Shown in pieces: positions 1 through 7,616 of a stretch of 13,848 bases of DNA; positions within the stretch are counted from its first letter, which is position 1, and each line of letters starts with the position of its first letter. The position numbers and the translations under genes are program-made. A model generated the notes under the pieces. That model had not been told where the DNA came from. It searched no databases and saw nothing but the letters and a program-made list of their open reading frames with translations. Source of the DNA: an uncultured Lachnospiraceae bacterium. GTDB lineage: Bacteria > Bacillota_A > Clostridia > Lachnospirales > Lachnospiraceae. The stretch is taken from contig CAMOGO010000007.1 in NCBI GenBank assembly GCA_946614075.1, forward strand, positions 1-13,848, given 5' to 3'.

Positions 1-844
1 CCAGTGCCATCAGGAAGATCGGCCAGTAGATCGTATGGAAACGGATGATATCCTTACCGATCAGGTGCAGGTCCGCCGGCCAGTATTTCTTGTACAGGTC
101 GCCGTGCTCCTCCATCGCATGATAGCCAAGGCTCGTGATGTAGTTGGTCAGTGCGTCCAGCCAGACGTAGACGACATGCTTGTCATCAAAGTCGACCGGG
201 ATGCCCCACTTGAAGGAGGTTCTGGAGACGCACAGATCCTGCAGACCCGGCAGCAGGAAGTTGTTCATCATCTCATTCTTACGGGCGACGGGCTGGATAA
301 ACTCGGGGTGAGTATTGATATGGTCGATCAGGCGGTCGGCATACTTGCTCATCTTGAAGAAGTAAGCCTCCTCACGCGCCGGCTTGACCGGACGACCGCA
401 GTCGGGGCACTTTCCATCCACCAGCTGGGACGGCGTCCAGAAGGACTCGCATGGTGTGCAGTACATACCCTCATAGTAGCCCTTGTAGATATCGCCCTGA
501 TCATACAGCTTGCGGAAGATGTGCTGAACTTCCTTCTCATGGTAGTCGAAGGTCGTACGCACAAAATAATCGTAGGAGGTATCCATCAGATCCCAGATCC
601 GCTTGATCTCCGCCGCGACGTCATCGACAAACTCCTGCGGGGACTTTCCGGCATCCTGAGCCTTCAGCTCGATCTTCTGGCCATGCTCGTCCGTACCGGT
701 CTGGAAAAAGACATCATAGCCCTGCGCACGGCGATAACGCGCGATCGCATCCGCCAGGACGATCTCGTAAGTATTTCCGATATGCGGCTTGCCCGATGTA
801 TAGGCGATAGCCGTCGTCATATAAAACGGTCCTCTGTTCTTCAT
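1..844 (-). CDS. metG: Methionyl-tRNA synthetase, N-terminal part (3' end beyond the window)
   Basis: Charges tRNA-Met with methionine in the cytoplasm. About 281 codons are visible, from the ATG at 844 to the left edge. They cover the class I catalytic domain. The HIGH signature appears as HIGN at residues 21-24, followed by the family segment FQTGTDEHGQKIE (residues 47-59). A zinc knuckle has two CxxC pairs (Cys129/132 and Cys146/149), and the RTSFKWGIPVD and HVVYVWLDALTNY segments are present. The KMSKS loop, anticodon-binding domain and any C-terminal tRNA-binding domain would lie outside the window. GGAGGG sits 7 bases before the ATG, which settles the start. The gene is divergent from the DUF885 gene and has its own promoter. 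Identity is certain; only completeness is unknown. Confidence 0.97.
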   Translation of the reverse strand, partial: MKNRGPFYMTTAIAYTSGKPHIGNTYEIVLADAIARYRRAQGYDVFFQTGTDEHGQKIELKAQDAGKSPQEFVDDVAAEIKRIWDLMDTSYDYFVRTTFDYHEKEVQHIFRKLYDQGDIYKGYYEGMYCTPCESFWTPSQLVDGKCPDCGRPVKPAREEAYFFKMSKYADRLIDHINTHPEFIQPVARKNEMMNNFLLPGLQDLCVSRTSFKWGIPVDFDDKHVVYVWLDALTNYITSLGYHAMEEHGDLYKKYWPADLHLIGKDIIRFHTIYWPIFLMAL

Positions 845-880
845 TGCACAATCCCTCCATTTATCTGAACATTAACCTAA

Positions 881-909
881 ATTTTACTACACGCTTATTT
901 CCTTGTCAA
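881..909 (-). promoter_or_regulatory. Sigma-A promoter of metG
   Basis: On the minus strand a perfect TTGACA (904-909) is separated by exactly 17 bases from TAAAAT (881-886). Transcription would start near 874, giving a leader of about 30 bases before the metG ATG at 844. No T-box (no specifier stem or TGGNACCGCG-like antiterminator) fits in so short a leader. The -35 box overlaps that of the divergent DUF885 promoter. Confidence 0.8.
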
Positions 910-931
910 ACCCGGATTCGTAGGATAAAAT
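903..931 (+). promoter_or_regulatory. Sigma-A promoter of the DUF885 gene
   Basis: TTGTCA (903-908), a 17-base spacer and TAAAAT (926-931) place the start of transcription near 938, about 26 bases before the ATG at 964. The -35 hexamer is almost the same DNA as the -35 hexamer of the metG promoter read on the other strand (904-909), so the two promoters are back to back. Confidence 0.75.
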
Positions 932-963
932 AATCTCCATAACCGAAATCAAAGGAGGTTAAC

Positions 964-2907
964 ATGAAATCTGTTTTTACCAAATGTACTGCCCTGTGCC
1001 TGGCGTTTGCCCTGGCACTTGGGACGTTTTCCACTGCGTCTTTCGCCGCAGGTGTTCCCGTAAAGTCCGAATCCACAAGTGCTGCCGGCATCATCGGCGG
1101 AAGAAGCGCGGAGGAAACCGAGTCGGCGGAGGAGACCGAGTCGGCGGAGATAGCCGAGTCGACGATTGCCGAAGAAATTGCCGAGGAAACCACTGTGGCT
1201 CCTTCTGAAGAAGCGGCTCCTGCCGAAGACGCGGATCCTTCTGCGGAGCAGGCTGCTTTTTCCGATTATACCCACCGCCTGCTGGAGGATATGCTGGATG
1301 GAGATACGATCAGCCTTCACTATCTGATCAAGGATCCGGAGGTGTTAGGGGTTGACCCCGGCGAGCCTTCCTTGGGCGATGCCAGCCTCGAGGAGTACTA
1401 CGCATCCAGTGGGGATGCCGCTGTCTGGCTTGCCGAGCTGGAGGCCATCGATTTTGACCTTTTGACTGAGGATCAGCAGTTTGTCTACCTGGTCATCGAG
1501 GATAATCTGGAGTGCATCGCGCTGCTCTCGGAATATGACCTTTACGATGAGCAGCTCAGCCCGACGATCGGCATCCAGTCTGAGCTTCCGATCCTTCTGG
1601 CAGAGTACAGCTTTTACTATGAGAGCGACATCGAGACCTATCTCGCACTGCTTCCTCAGCTTCCGACGTATTACAGCCAGCTGATCGAGTTTGAACAGGC
1701 GAAGGCAGAGGCCGGTCTTTTCATGAGTGATTCGGCGGTTGATGATATTGTCGCCAGCTGCGAGGCCTATCTGCAGGATACGGAGAATCATTTCCTGATT
1801 TCCACCTTTGACGCGCGGATCGATGCCTTTGAGGGGCTGACGGACGAGCAGCGCACCGAGTACAAGAGACGTAACCGCGAGGCCTTTGACCTTTATGTCC
1901 CGGCTGCCTATCAGATCCTGATCGACGGTCTGACCGCCCTCAAGGGCTCCGGAACCAATGAGCTCGGCCTCGCCGGTCTTCCGGATGGTCAGGGCTTCTA
2001 CGAGGCTCTCTTCGCCTACTACACAGGCTCTCAGTATTCCGTCGAGGAGATGGAGGGCATGATCGAGGATCGCCTGTATTCCGATCTTCTTAAGATTTCC
2101 CTGCTCGCCGCCCGGAATCCGGAAATCATAGACAGCCTGGATACCTTTGCCTTTACCCTGACGGATCCGGAGGAGATCGTTATCGACCTGCAGGGAAAGA
2201 TCACCGAGGATTTCCCGGCTCTTCCTGAAACCTCCTATGTCATCAGCTACGTGCCGGAGGCTCTGCAGGATGTCTTAAGCCCTGCCTTTTACCTGACACC
2301 GCCGATGGATGACTACTCCGTCAACAGCATCTATATCAACGAAGGCCAGCTCGATCCGAGCTCGCTCTACAGCACGCTGGCGCACGAGGGCTACCCGGGC
2401 CACCTTCTCCAGACGATCTACAGCCTGTCCCGCATGGATGACCCCATCATGGGCGTCTTCTCCTGCACCGGCTACTCCGAAGGCTGGGCAACGTACGTCG
2501 AGTTCCAGTCCTACCTTTACGACACCGAGCAGCCGGAGGCCCTGATGAAGGCTATGTCCTTAAACGCCTCTGCTACCCTCGCTCTTTACGCACTGGGCGA
2601 CATCTACATTCATTACGAGGGAATGACCCGCGAGGAGATCGGTGAATTCCTGGCCTACTACTTTGGCATTGATGACGAAGAGACGCGTGATACCTTCTAC
2701 AATTACATCGTCGAGTCTCCCGGCAATTACTCTGAGTACTATGTCGGCTACCTGGAGATCCAGATGATGCGTGAGGAAGCCGAGGAAGCCCTGGGCGACA
2801 ACTTCAGCGCCTTGGCATTCAACACCTTCATCCTCGACATGGGCGAGGCCTCCTTCCGGGTCATCCGTCCTTACTTCGAGGAATGGCTCGCTGCACAGAT
2901 AGGCTGA
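964..2907 (+). CDS. Secreted DUF885-family putative metallohydrolase
   Basis: This 647-residue protein begins with a signal peptide: Lys2 and Lys7, a hydrophobic core at residues 8-22, and a likely cleavage after SFA (Ala28). There is no lipobox. Residues 45-95 are an acidic Glu/Ala/Ser/Thr linker. The remainder is the DUF885 domain, with HEGYPGH at 474-480 and EGWATYVE at 506-513. These resemble the zinc ligands and catalytic Glu of HExx(P)GH...E metallopeptidase-like proteins. The C-terminal GEASFRVIRPYFEEW segment is also typical of the family. Most DUF885 proteins have not been assigned a substrate; peptidase activity is an inference from the metal motif. AAAGGAGG 5 bases before the ATG fixes the start. 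It is monocistronic, between its own promoter and a strong terminator. It probably acts outside the membrane. Confidence 0.88.
   Translation: MKSVFTKCTALCLAFALALGTFSTASFAAGVPVKSESTSAAGIIGGRSAEETESAEETESAEIAESTIAEEIAEETTVAPSEEAAPAEDADPSAEQAAFSDYTHRLLEDMLDGDTISLHYLIKDPEVLGVDPGEPSLGDASLEEYYASSGDAAVWLAELEAIDFDLLTEDQQFVYLVIEDNLECIALLSEYDLYDEQLSPTIGIQSELPILLAEYSFYYESDIETYLALLPQLPTYYSQLIEFEQAKAEAGLFMSDSAVDDIVASCEAYLQDTENHFLISTFDARIDAFEGLTDEQRTEYKRRNREAFDLYVPAAYQILIDGLTALKGSGTNELGLAGLPDGQGFYEALFAYYTGSQYSVEEMEGMIEDRLYSDLLKISLLAARNPEIIDSLDTFAFTLTDPEEIVIDLQGKITEDFPALPETSYVISYVPEALQDVLSPAFYLTPPMDDYSVNSIYINEGQLDPSSLYSTLAHEGYPGHLLQTIYSLSRMDDPIMGVFSCTGYSEGWATYVEFQSYLYDTEQPEALMKAMSLNASATLALYALGDIYIHYEGMTREEIGEFLAYYFGIDDEETRDTFYNYIVESPGNYSEYYVGYLEIQMMREEAEEALGDNFSALAFNTFILDMGEASFRVIRPYFEEWLAAQIG
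1105..1158 (+). repeat. 18-bp tandem repeat encoding SAE(E/I)(T/A)E
   Basis: Three adjacent 18-base units encode SAEETE, SAEETE and SAEIAE in the acidic linker of the DUF885 protein (residues 48-65). A fourth, more diverged unit follows. Units one and two differ only at a few bases. Such in-frame repeats can change copy number by slippage without breaking the gene, which would vary the spacer between the signal peptide and the catalytic domain. Confidence 0.8.
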
Positions 2908-2944
2908 AAATGCTTATCGAGCAGGATGAAAACTCATCAGGATG

Positions 2945-2980
2945 AAAAAGGCTGCCGCACTTTTGTGCGGCAGCCTTTTT
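2945..2980. terminator. Strong bidirectional intrinsic terminator
   Basis: A perfect 16-bp inverted repeat (2945-2960 with 2965-2980) has a TTTT loop. The GC-rich core AGGCTGCCGCAC is flanked by five A on the left and five T on the right, so each strand carries a stem followed by a U-tract. It lies between the convergent ends of the DUF885 gene (stop at 2907) and gnd (stop at 2995) and would terminate both. Confidence 0.92.
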
Positions 2981-2994
2981 GCTGCTAAGGAATA

Positions 2995-4446
2995 CTATAC
3001 CACGTACGTCGTGGAGGCGGTGTCGCCGCCTTTTCCGGTCCAGTTGGTGTGGAAGAACTCGCCGCGGGCGTGATCGACTCTCTCGTAGGTGTGAGCGCCG
3101 AAGTAGTCACGCTGTGCCTGCAGGAGGTTTGCCGGCAGACGGTCAGCGCGGTAGCCGTCGTAGTAGTTCAGGGCGGCGTTCATGGCCGGTGCCGGTACGC
3201 CGTTCATCAGCGCGCAGGCGCAGACGCGGCGCCAGCCTGCCTGTGCCTCGTCGATGGCTGCATGGAAGTAGTCGTCGAGCAGGAGGTTCTGCAGGTCGGG
3301 GTTCTTGTCAAAGGCCTTCTTGATCTCGCCCAGGAACTGGCTGCGGATGATGCAGCCGCCTCTCCACATGAGGGCGATGCCGCCATAGTTCAGATCCCAG
3401 CCGTAGGTCTTGGCTGCGGTGCGCATCAGGGTGTAGCCCTGTGCGTAGGAGACGATCTTGGAGGCGTAAAGGGCATTCTTAACGTCCTCGATGAAGGCCT
3501 TCTTATCGCCTTCGAAGGCTGGCTTCGGGCCAGTGAGGACCTTAGATGCGGCTACACGCTCTTCCTTCATCGCGGACAGGCAGCGTGCGAAGACGGCCTC
3601 GCCGATCAGGGTCAGGGATACGCCCTCGTCCAAAGCAGCGATAGCGGTCCACTTGCCGGTGCCCTTCTGTCCGGCGGTATCCAGGATCTTGTCGACGAGC
3701 GGTGCGCCGTCCTCATCCTTGTAGGCCAGGATATCGCGGGTGATCTGGATCAGGTAGCTGTCCAGCACGCCCTCATTCCACTCGGCAAAGACGTCATGCA
3801 GTTCCTCGGCATTCAGGCCCAGGACATCCTTCATGATCTGGTAAGCCTCGCAGATCAGCTCCATGTCGCCGTACTCGATGCCGTTGTGGACCATCTTGAC
3901 AAAGTGTCCTGCGCCGCCGTTTCCGACCCAGTCACAGCAAGGGGAGCCATCCTCGACCTTTGCGCAGATCGCCTGCAGGATCGGCTTGACGGCCGGCCAG
4001 GCTTCCGGTGAACCGCCGGGCATCAGAGAAGGACCGTTTAATGCGCCTTCCTCGCCGCCGGACACGCCGGTGCCGATGTAAAGGAGACCCTTGGACTCTA
4101 CATACTTCGTGCGGCGCTCGGTGTCCGGGAAGTGAGAGTTTCCGCCGTCGATGATGATGTCGCCGGGCTCAAGGACTGCCAGAAGCTTCTCGATGAAGTC
4201 ATCGACCGGCTGTCCGGCCTTGACCATCATCATGACCTTGCGCGGCTTCGCCAGATTTGCAGCCAACTCCTCTAAGGAATAGCAGCCGATGATATTCTTA
4301 CCCTTTGCACGGCCCTCAATGAAATGGGTCACCTTCTCGGTGGAGCGGTTGAAAACCGCGACCGTGAAGCCCTTGCTCTCCATATTCATGACCAGGTTCT
4401 CGCCCATGACGGCCAGACCGATCAGACCAATATCTGCTTTTTTCAT
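2995..4446 (-). CDS. gnd: 6-phosphogluconate dehydrogenase, decarboxylating
   Basis: Oxidises and decarboxylates 6-phosphogluconate to ribulose 5-phosphate, normally with NADP+, in the oxidative pentose phosphate pathway. The 483-residue length fits the long, dimeric form of the family. The N-terminal dinucleotide fold has GLAVMGENL (residues 10-18), and NRSTEK (33-38) matches the NADP-type 2'-phosphate pocket. The active site has SGGEEGALNGPSLMPGG (129-145), with Lys184, His187, Asn188 and Glu191 in the HFVKMVHNGIEYGDM block. The C-terminus RGEFFHTNW...TASTTYV is typical. AGGAGG 6 bases before the ATG supports the start. It is the last gene of the block, 68 bases behind the PfkB kinase, and ends at the bidirectional terminator. 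Placement beside a sugar-acid importer and kinase suggests a catabolic role in 6-phosphogluconate disposal as well as NADPH supply. Confidence 0.97.
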   Translation of the reverse strand: MKKADIGLIGLAVMGENLVMNMESKGFTVAVFNRSTEKVTHFIEGRAKGKNIIGCYSLEELAANLAKPRKVMMMVKAGQPVDDFIEKLLAVLEPGDIIIDGGNSHFPDTERRTKYVESKGLLYIGTGVSGGEEGALNGPSLMPGGSPEAWPAVKPILQAICAKVEDGSPCCDWVGNGGAGHFVKMVHNGIEYGDMELICEAYQIMKDVLGLNAEELHDVFAEWNEGVLDSYLIQITRDILAYKDEDGAPLVDKILDTAGQKGTGKWTAIAALDEGVSLTLIGEAVFARCLSAMKEERVAASKVLTGPKPAFEGDKKAFIEDVKNALYASKIVSYAQGYTLMRTAAKTYGWDLNYGGIALMWRGGCIIRSQFLGEIKKAFDKNPDLQNLLLDDYFHAAIDEAQAGWRRVCACALMNGVPAPAMNAALNYYDGYRADRLPANLLQAQRDYFGAHTYERVDHARGEFFHTNWTGKGGDTASTTYVV

Positions 4447-4462
4447 GATTATCCTCCTGTAT

Positions 4463-4491
4463 GGGCCCGCCGTTTTCTTCCTTGCGGGCCC
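4463..4491 (-). promoter_or_regulatory. Intercistronic hairpin between the PfkB kinase and gnd
   Basis: GGGCCCGC (4463-4470) pairs perfectly with GCGGGCCC (4484-4491) around a 13-base loop. On the transcribed (minus) strand the stem ends 4 bases before the AGGAGG of gnd and has no U-tract after it. It is therefore more likely to affect RNA stability, processing or gnd translation than to terminate. Function is inference. Confidence 0.6.
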
Positions 4492-4514
4492 TATATTCTC
4501 ATAGCTGTCTTAGC

Positions 4515-5594
4515 TTATCTCTTCACTCTTGCGTTTCCTGCGTAGATGCTCCAGACCTGTGCCTCGTCGGCCGGCTGTGCATAGTCATTCAGGAGAGTTA
4601 CCGCCATTGCACCGGTCGCCCAGCCGAACTGCAGCCACTTCTCAGGCTCCCAGCCTTTGAGTACGCCGTAAAGCATACCGCCGGAAAAGCCGTCGCCGCC
4701 GCCGATACGGTCCAGAACCTGGATCTCTCTGGGCTCCTCGACATACCAGGTGTCGCCCGCCAGCATGATAGCGCCCCACATATGAGCGTTTGCGCTCAGG
4801 ACCTGACGCAGCGTCGTCGCAAAGGCCTTGACGTTCGGGTAGGACTTTCTCGCGACCTCGATCATGCCCTTGAAGCCCTCGATCTTGTCCGCCAGCTCTT
4901 TGCCGCCGGCCTCCGGGCCCTGCAGACCCAGTGCCAGCTGGAAGTCTTCCTCATTGCCGATCAGGAAATCAGCCAGTCCGGCGATCTGCGTAAAGATGTC
5001 GCGAAGCTCCTCCTCACGGTTGACCCAGAAGGAGGCACGGTAGTTTAAGTCAAAGGAAACGAGTGTCCCGTACTGCTTTGCCGCCTTGGCAACCTCCAGG
5101 CAGAAACGGCTCGCCTCCGGAGAAAGAGCCGCGATCAGACCGGATATATGAAGGATCTGGATGCCATCCTCACCAAAGATCTTCGGAATGTCGAAATCCG
5201 CAATATCAAGAGTCCTGCCAACCTCACCGCTGCGGTCATTCTGGACACGCGGTCCACGAAGGCCATAGCCGCTGTCTGCGATATTGAACTGATGGCGATA
5301 CCCCCAGGGACCTCCCTGATCCACCTCGGCCCCGACATAGTCGATATTGCGGGAACGCAGCTCATTCTTGATGAAGGTCGCTATGACGCTGTCCTTGACA
5401 AACTTCGTCAGCACCAGCGCATTCATCCCAAGCGCAGACGCAACGTTTAAAACATTGGACTCCGCACTCGTTGCCTGCATGTAAAACATGTGGCTTGTCT
5501 GTACCGGCTGACGGTCGACCGGCGTGATTCTCACGCCCATACTGGTCGGACAGGCAATGGCGTACTTACAGTTTTCTTTCAGCTTGATTTCCAT
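4515..5594 (-). CDS. PfkB/ribokinase-family sugar-acid kinase, 2-dehydro-3-deoxygluconokinase-like
   Basis: A cytoplasmic ATP-dependent kinase of 359 residues. The PfkB C-terminal signature is DRIGGGDGFSGG (295-306). It supplies the GGGD anion hole and Asp301 as catalytic base. DLNYRASFW (182-190) follows the N-x-R-x-x-x-W pattern of 2-keto-3-deoxygluconate (KDG) kinases, and GNEEDF (213-218) is also typical. An extra region near residues 94-126 (GGPWGYRHQFNIADSGYG) is longer than in plain ribokinases. The start at 5594 is preferred because AAGGGGG lies just upstream; in-frame ATGs at 5615 and 5621 lie upstream of that site. It has its own promoter and precedes gnd. KDG is the family-based guess, but the gnd neighbour would fit gluconate or 2-ketogluconate better. 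The substrate is unresolved. Confidence 0.85.
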   Translation of the reverse strand: MEIKLKENCKYAIACPTSMGVRITPVDRQPVQTSHMFYMQATSAESNVLNVASALGMNALVLTKFVKDSVIATFIKNELRSRNIDYVGAEVDQGGPWGYRHQFNIADSGYGLRGPRVQNDRSGEVGRTLDIADFDIPKIFGEDGIQILHISGLIAALSPEASRFCLEVAKAAKQYGTLVSFDLNYRASFWVNREEELRDIFTQIAGLADFLIGNEEDFQLALGLQGPEAGGKELADKIEGFKGMIEVARKSYPNVKAFATTLRQVLSANAHMWGAIMLAGDTWYVEEPREIQVLDRIGGGDGFSGGMLYGVLKGWEPEKWLQFGWATGAMAVTLLNDYAQPADEAQVWSIYAGNARVKR

Positions 5595-5677
5595 AAGAAT
5601 AACCCCCTTGTTCATTTTCATCCCGGCTCTGTTTCTACGAAGCAGCCGTACTGCCCGGATGATTTTACTATATTTCC

Positions 5678-5706
5678 ATTTTATTGATTTTCTTCCCTTT
5701 ATGCAA
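5678..5706 (-). promoter_or_regulatory. Sigma-A promoter for the PfkB kinase and gnd
   Basis: On the minus strand TTGCAT (5701-5706) is followed by 17 bases and TAAAAT (5678-5683). A second TAAAAT (5662-5667) lies downstream without a good -35. The promoter begins just after the hairpin that follows dctM. The kinase and gnd can therefore be made independently of the transporter genes. The leader would be about 75 bases. Confidence 0.6.
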
Positions 5707-5709
5707 CAT

Positions 5710-5744
5710 ATAAATCAAGCCGCCCGAGAGTTTCGGACGGCTTG
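5710..5744 (-). terminator. Probable (partial) terminator after dctM
   Basis: A 12-bp stem with one G-T wobble on the transcribed strand (5716-5727 with 5733-5744) and a 5-base loop lies 25 bases beyond the dctM stop. On the minus strand the stem is followed by ATTTATAT, a modest U-rich stretch. Termination may be incomplete, allowing some read-through into the kinase gene. Confidence 0.6.
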
Positions 5745-5769
5745 AAAAAGTTCATCATAGCATTCCCGT

Positions 5770-7056
5770 TTACAGGAAACCGAATACCCTCGGCAAAGTC
5801 TCTGCGATCGCCGGAATGTAGGTGATCAGAAGCAAGTCAAAGATCATCGCTATGATGAACATGATTATGCCTTTGACGACTACCGTCAGCGTCGAGTCAC
5901 CGACACGGGCCGCAACGAACAGGTTGATGCCCAGAGGCGGGGTGATGAAACCGATTGCCAGGTTGACAACCATGATCATACCGAAATGGATATTGGACAG
6001 GCCAAGGCTGTTGGCGATCGGCAGAAGCATCGGCGCCAGAACCATGATAGCCGGAGTCGTATCCATGAAGCAGCCTACGATGAGGAGCAGGATATTGATC
6101 AGGAGCAGAAGGATAATCTTGCTGTCGGTTGCTGCAAGCATAGCGGAGGAAACAGCCTCCGGGATACGCTGCAGGGTAAGGATCTTCGTGAAGCCAGTCG
6201 CGCAGCCGATGATGACCATCGTCGTACCGGTTGTCGAGCAGGCGCCTGCGATCGTTGTGTAAATGTTCTGAAGAGTCAGCTCACGGTGAATGAAGACACC
6301 GCAGATGAAAGCGTAGACAGCTGCAACAGCAGCAGCCTCGGTAGGGGTGAAGATACCGCCGTAGATACCACCCAGGATGATGAACGGGTTGATCAGAGCG
6401 AACTTGGCATCCCATACTGCTTTCAGCTTTTCCTTCAGGGACTTCTTTTCCTTGTCACCGTACCATCCCTTCTTCTTGCAGTAGATGTAGCACATGACGA
6501 TCAGCGTACCGCCGATCAGGAAGCCCGGAAGGAAACCAGCCATGAACAGACCGGAAATGGAGGTGTTCGTGGAAACACCATAGATAACATCCGGGATCGA
6601 AGGAGGAATGATAACACCGATCGATCCGGCACAGGCGATAAGCGCCAGTGAGAACTGCTTGCTGTAGCCCTTCTCCAGCATCGTCGGGACAACCATCGAA
6701 CCGACGGCCGCAACCGTTGCGGGACCGGAACCGGAAACAGCAGCAAAGAACATACAGACGACGACTGTGATAATAGCGACGGAACCGGTAATCCGACCCA
6801 GGAAAGCGTTACCGACCTCCAGAAGACGTCTGGAAACGCCGCCGCCGCCCATCAGCTCACCGGCAAGGATGAACAGAGGGATGGCTAACAGGGTGAAAGA
6901 GTTCGCGCCGGAAACCATCTGGTTGACAATGTAGGTGTGGCCCTGTCCGGCACCTGCCAGAATAGCACACAGACTCGAGAGACCAATCGCAATACCGACC
7001 GGCACCTGGAGTATCATAAAAATGATAAGACTGCCAAATAATATAGGTCCAATCAT
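5770..7056 (-). CDS. dctM: TRAP transporter large permease subunit DctM
   Basis: The 428-residue large membrane subunit of a tripartite ATP-independent periplasmic (TRAP) transporter, which carries substrate inward with the ion gradient. The protein is hydrophobic throughout, with about a dozen membrane segments. Family-typical blocks are visible: the N-terminal VPVGIAIGLS, GELMGGGGVSRRLLEVGNAFLGR, SGSGPATVAAVGSMVVPTM, a SIGVIIPPSIP loop, GIYGGIFTPTEAAAVAA and GFITPPLGINLFVA near the C-terminus. Its ATG overlaps the dctQ stop by four bases (ATGA), so translation is probably coupled; the nearest ribosome site (AAGGAG) is about 13 bases away inside dctQ. A hairpin terminator follows. The substrate cannot be read from this subunit; the downstream kinase and gnd suggest a sugar acid. 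Confidence 0.95.
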   Translation of the reverse strand: MIGPILFGSLIIFMILQVPVGIAIGLSSLCAILAGAGQGHTYIVNQMVSGANSFTLLAIPLFILAGELMGGGGVSRRLLEVGNAFLGRITGSVAIITVVVCMFFAAVSGSGPATVAAVGSMVVPTMLEKGYSKQFSLALIACAGSIGVIIPPSIPDVIYGVSTNTSISGLFMAGFLPGFLIGGTLIVMCYIYCKKKGWYGDKEKKSLKEKLKAVWDAKFALINPFIILGGIYGGIFTPTEAAAVAAVYAFICGVFIHRELTLQNIYTTIAGACSTTGTTMVIIGCATGFTKILTLQRIPEAVSSAMLAATDSKIILLLLINILLLIVGCFMDTTPAIMVLAPMLLPIANSLGLSNIHFGMIMVVNLAIGFITPPLGINLFVAARVGDSTLTVVVKGIIMFIIAMIFDLLLITYIPAIAETLPRVFGFL

Positions 7057-7550
7057 GAGTACAACGGATCTCCTTCCTTAATTCTCTTCAGACGGTACAG
7101 GATCGTCTGGACCTGGCGGATACATGCCAGGGCAAATCCGACACACGGAGCTGCATTGACAACCCACATCGGGCAATGCATAGCGGACGAATATTTCGTA
7201 AACTGGATCTGAACAAGGGTCAGCTGGAAACCGGTATAAGCAATATACGCGGCAAAGCACAGCACGCAGATATCACCGATGATCATGATCCACGGTCTTA
7301 ATTTCTTAGGGAAAATATAAAGCGCTGCATCGATCTTCAGATGCTTCATCTGCTTACAGCCATAGCTGACGCCAAGGTAGATCAGCCAGATGAAGATAAA
7401 TCTCGCCAGCTCCTCAGACCAGGAAAGGGAATTGTTCAGCGCATAGCGGAACACAACCTGGGCGAAAATGACGAGAGTCATTATGGACATGAGTACCACG
7501 CAGATCGAGATTTCCAGATACTCGTCCAGCCAGTGAAGTATATTCTTCAA
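7053..7550 (-). CDS. dctQ: TRAP transporter small permease subunit DctQ
   Basis: The 165-residue small membrane subunit pairs with DctM. Four hydrophobic helices are visible, at about residues 13-35, 45-60, 85-107 and 123-143. The family segments VVFRYALNNSLSWSEELARFIFIWLIYLGVSYG and KQMKHLKIDAAL are present, in the usual order between helices one and three. The start is taken as TTG at 7550 because GGAGG lies 7 bases upstream and the protein then begins LKNILHWLDEYLE, a normal DctQ N-terminus. An ATG 24 codons further upstream (7622) would start inside the intercistronic hairpin region, lacks a good ribosome site and adds a non-family sequence, so it is rejected. The stop overlaps the dctM start. 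A TTG start may also keep the membrane subunits less abundant than the binding protein. Confidence 0.9.
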   Translation of the reverse strand: MKNILHWLDEYLEISICVVLMSIMTLVIFAQVVFRYALNNSLSWSEELARFIFIWLIYLGVSYGCKQMKHLKIDAALYIFPKKLRPWIMIIGDICVLCFAAYIAYTGFQLTLVQIQFTKYSSAMHCPMWVVNAAPCVGFALACIRQVQTILYRLKRIKEGDPLYS

Positions 7551-7586
7551 AGTCGTACCTCCACAAAAAGCATCTTGGTTTCTAGT

Positions 7587-7616
7587 AAAATCCCCTGCCT
7601 TTAGCAGGCAGGGGAT
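7587..7616 (-). terminator. Intercistronic hairpin with short T-tract between dctP and dctQ
   Basis: ATCCCCTGCC (7590-7599) pairs perfectly with GGCAGGGGAT (7607-7616) around a 7-base loop. On the transcribed strand the stem runs into TTTT. It lies 49 bases after the dctP stop and 36 bases before the dctQ TTG. A leaky terminator or 3' stabiliser here would give more binding protein than membrane subunits, a common arrangement in binding-protein operons. The effect is inferred. Confidence 0.7.

Noticed and set aside
35..868. A 277-codon plus-strand open frame at the left edge
   Set aside because: It is antisense to metG, whose motifs and ribosome site are unambiguous.
845..963. A T-box riboswitch upstream of metG
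   Set aside because: The promoter at 881-909 leaves only about 30 bases of leader, too short for a T-box, and no conserved T-box sequence is visible.
3049..4011. A 320-codon plus-strand open frame opposite gnd
   Set aside because: It is the antisense shadow of a certain gnd gene, has no ribosome site or recognisable domain, and results from GC-rich codon use.
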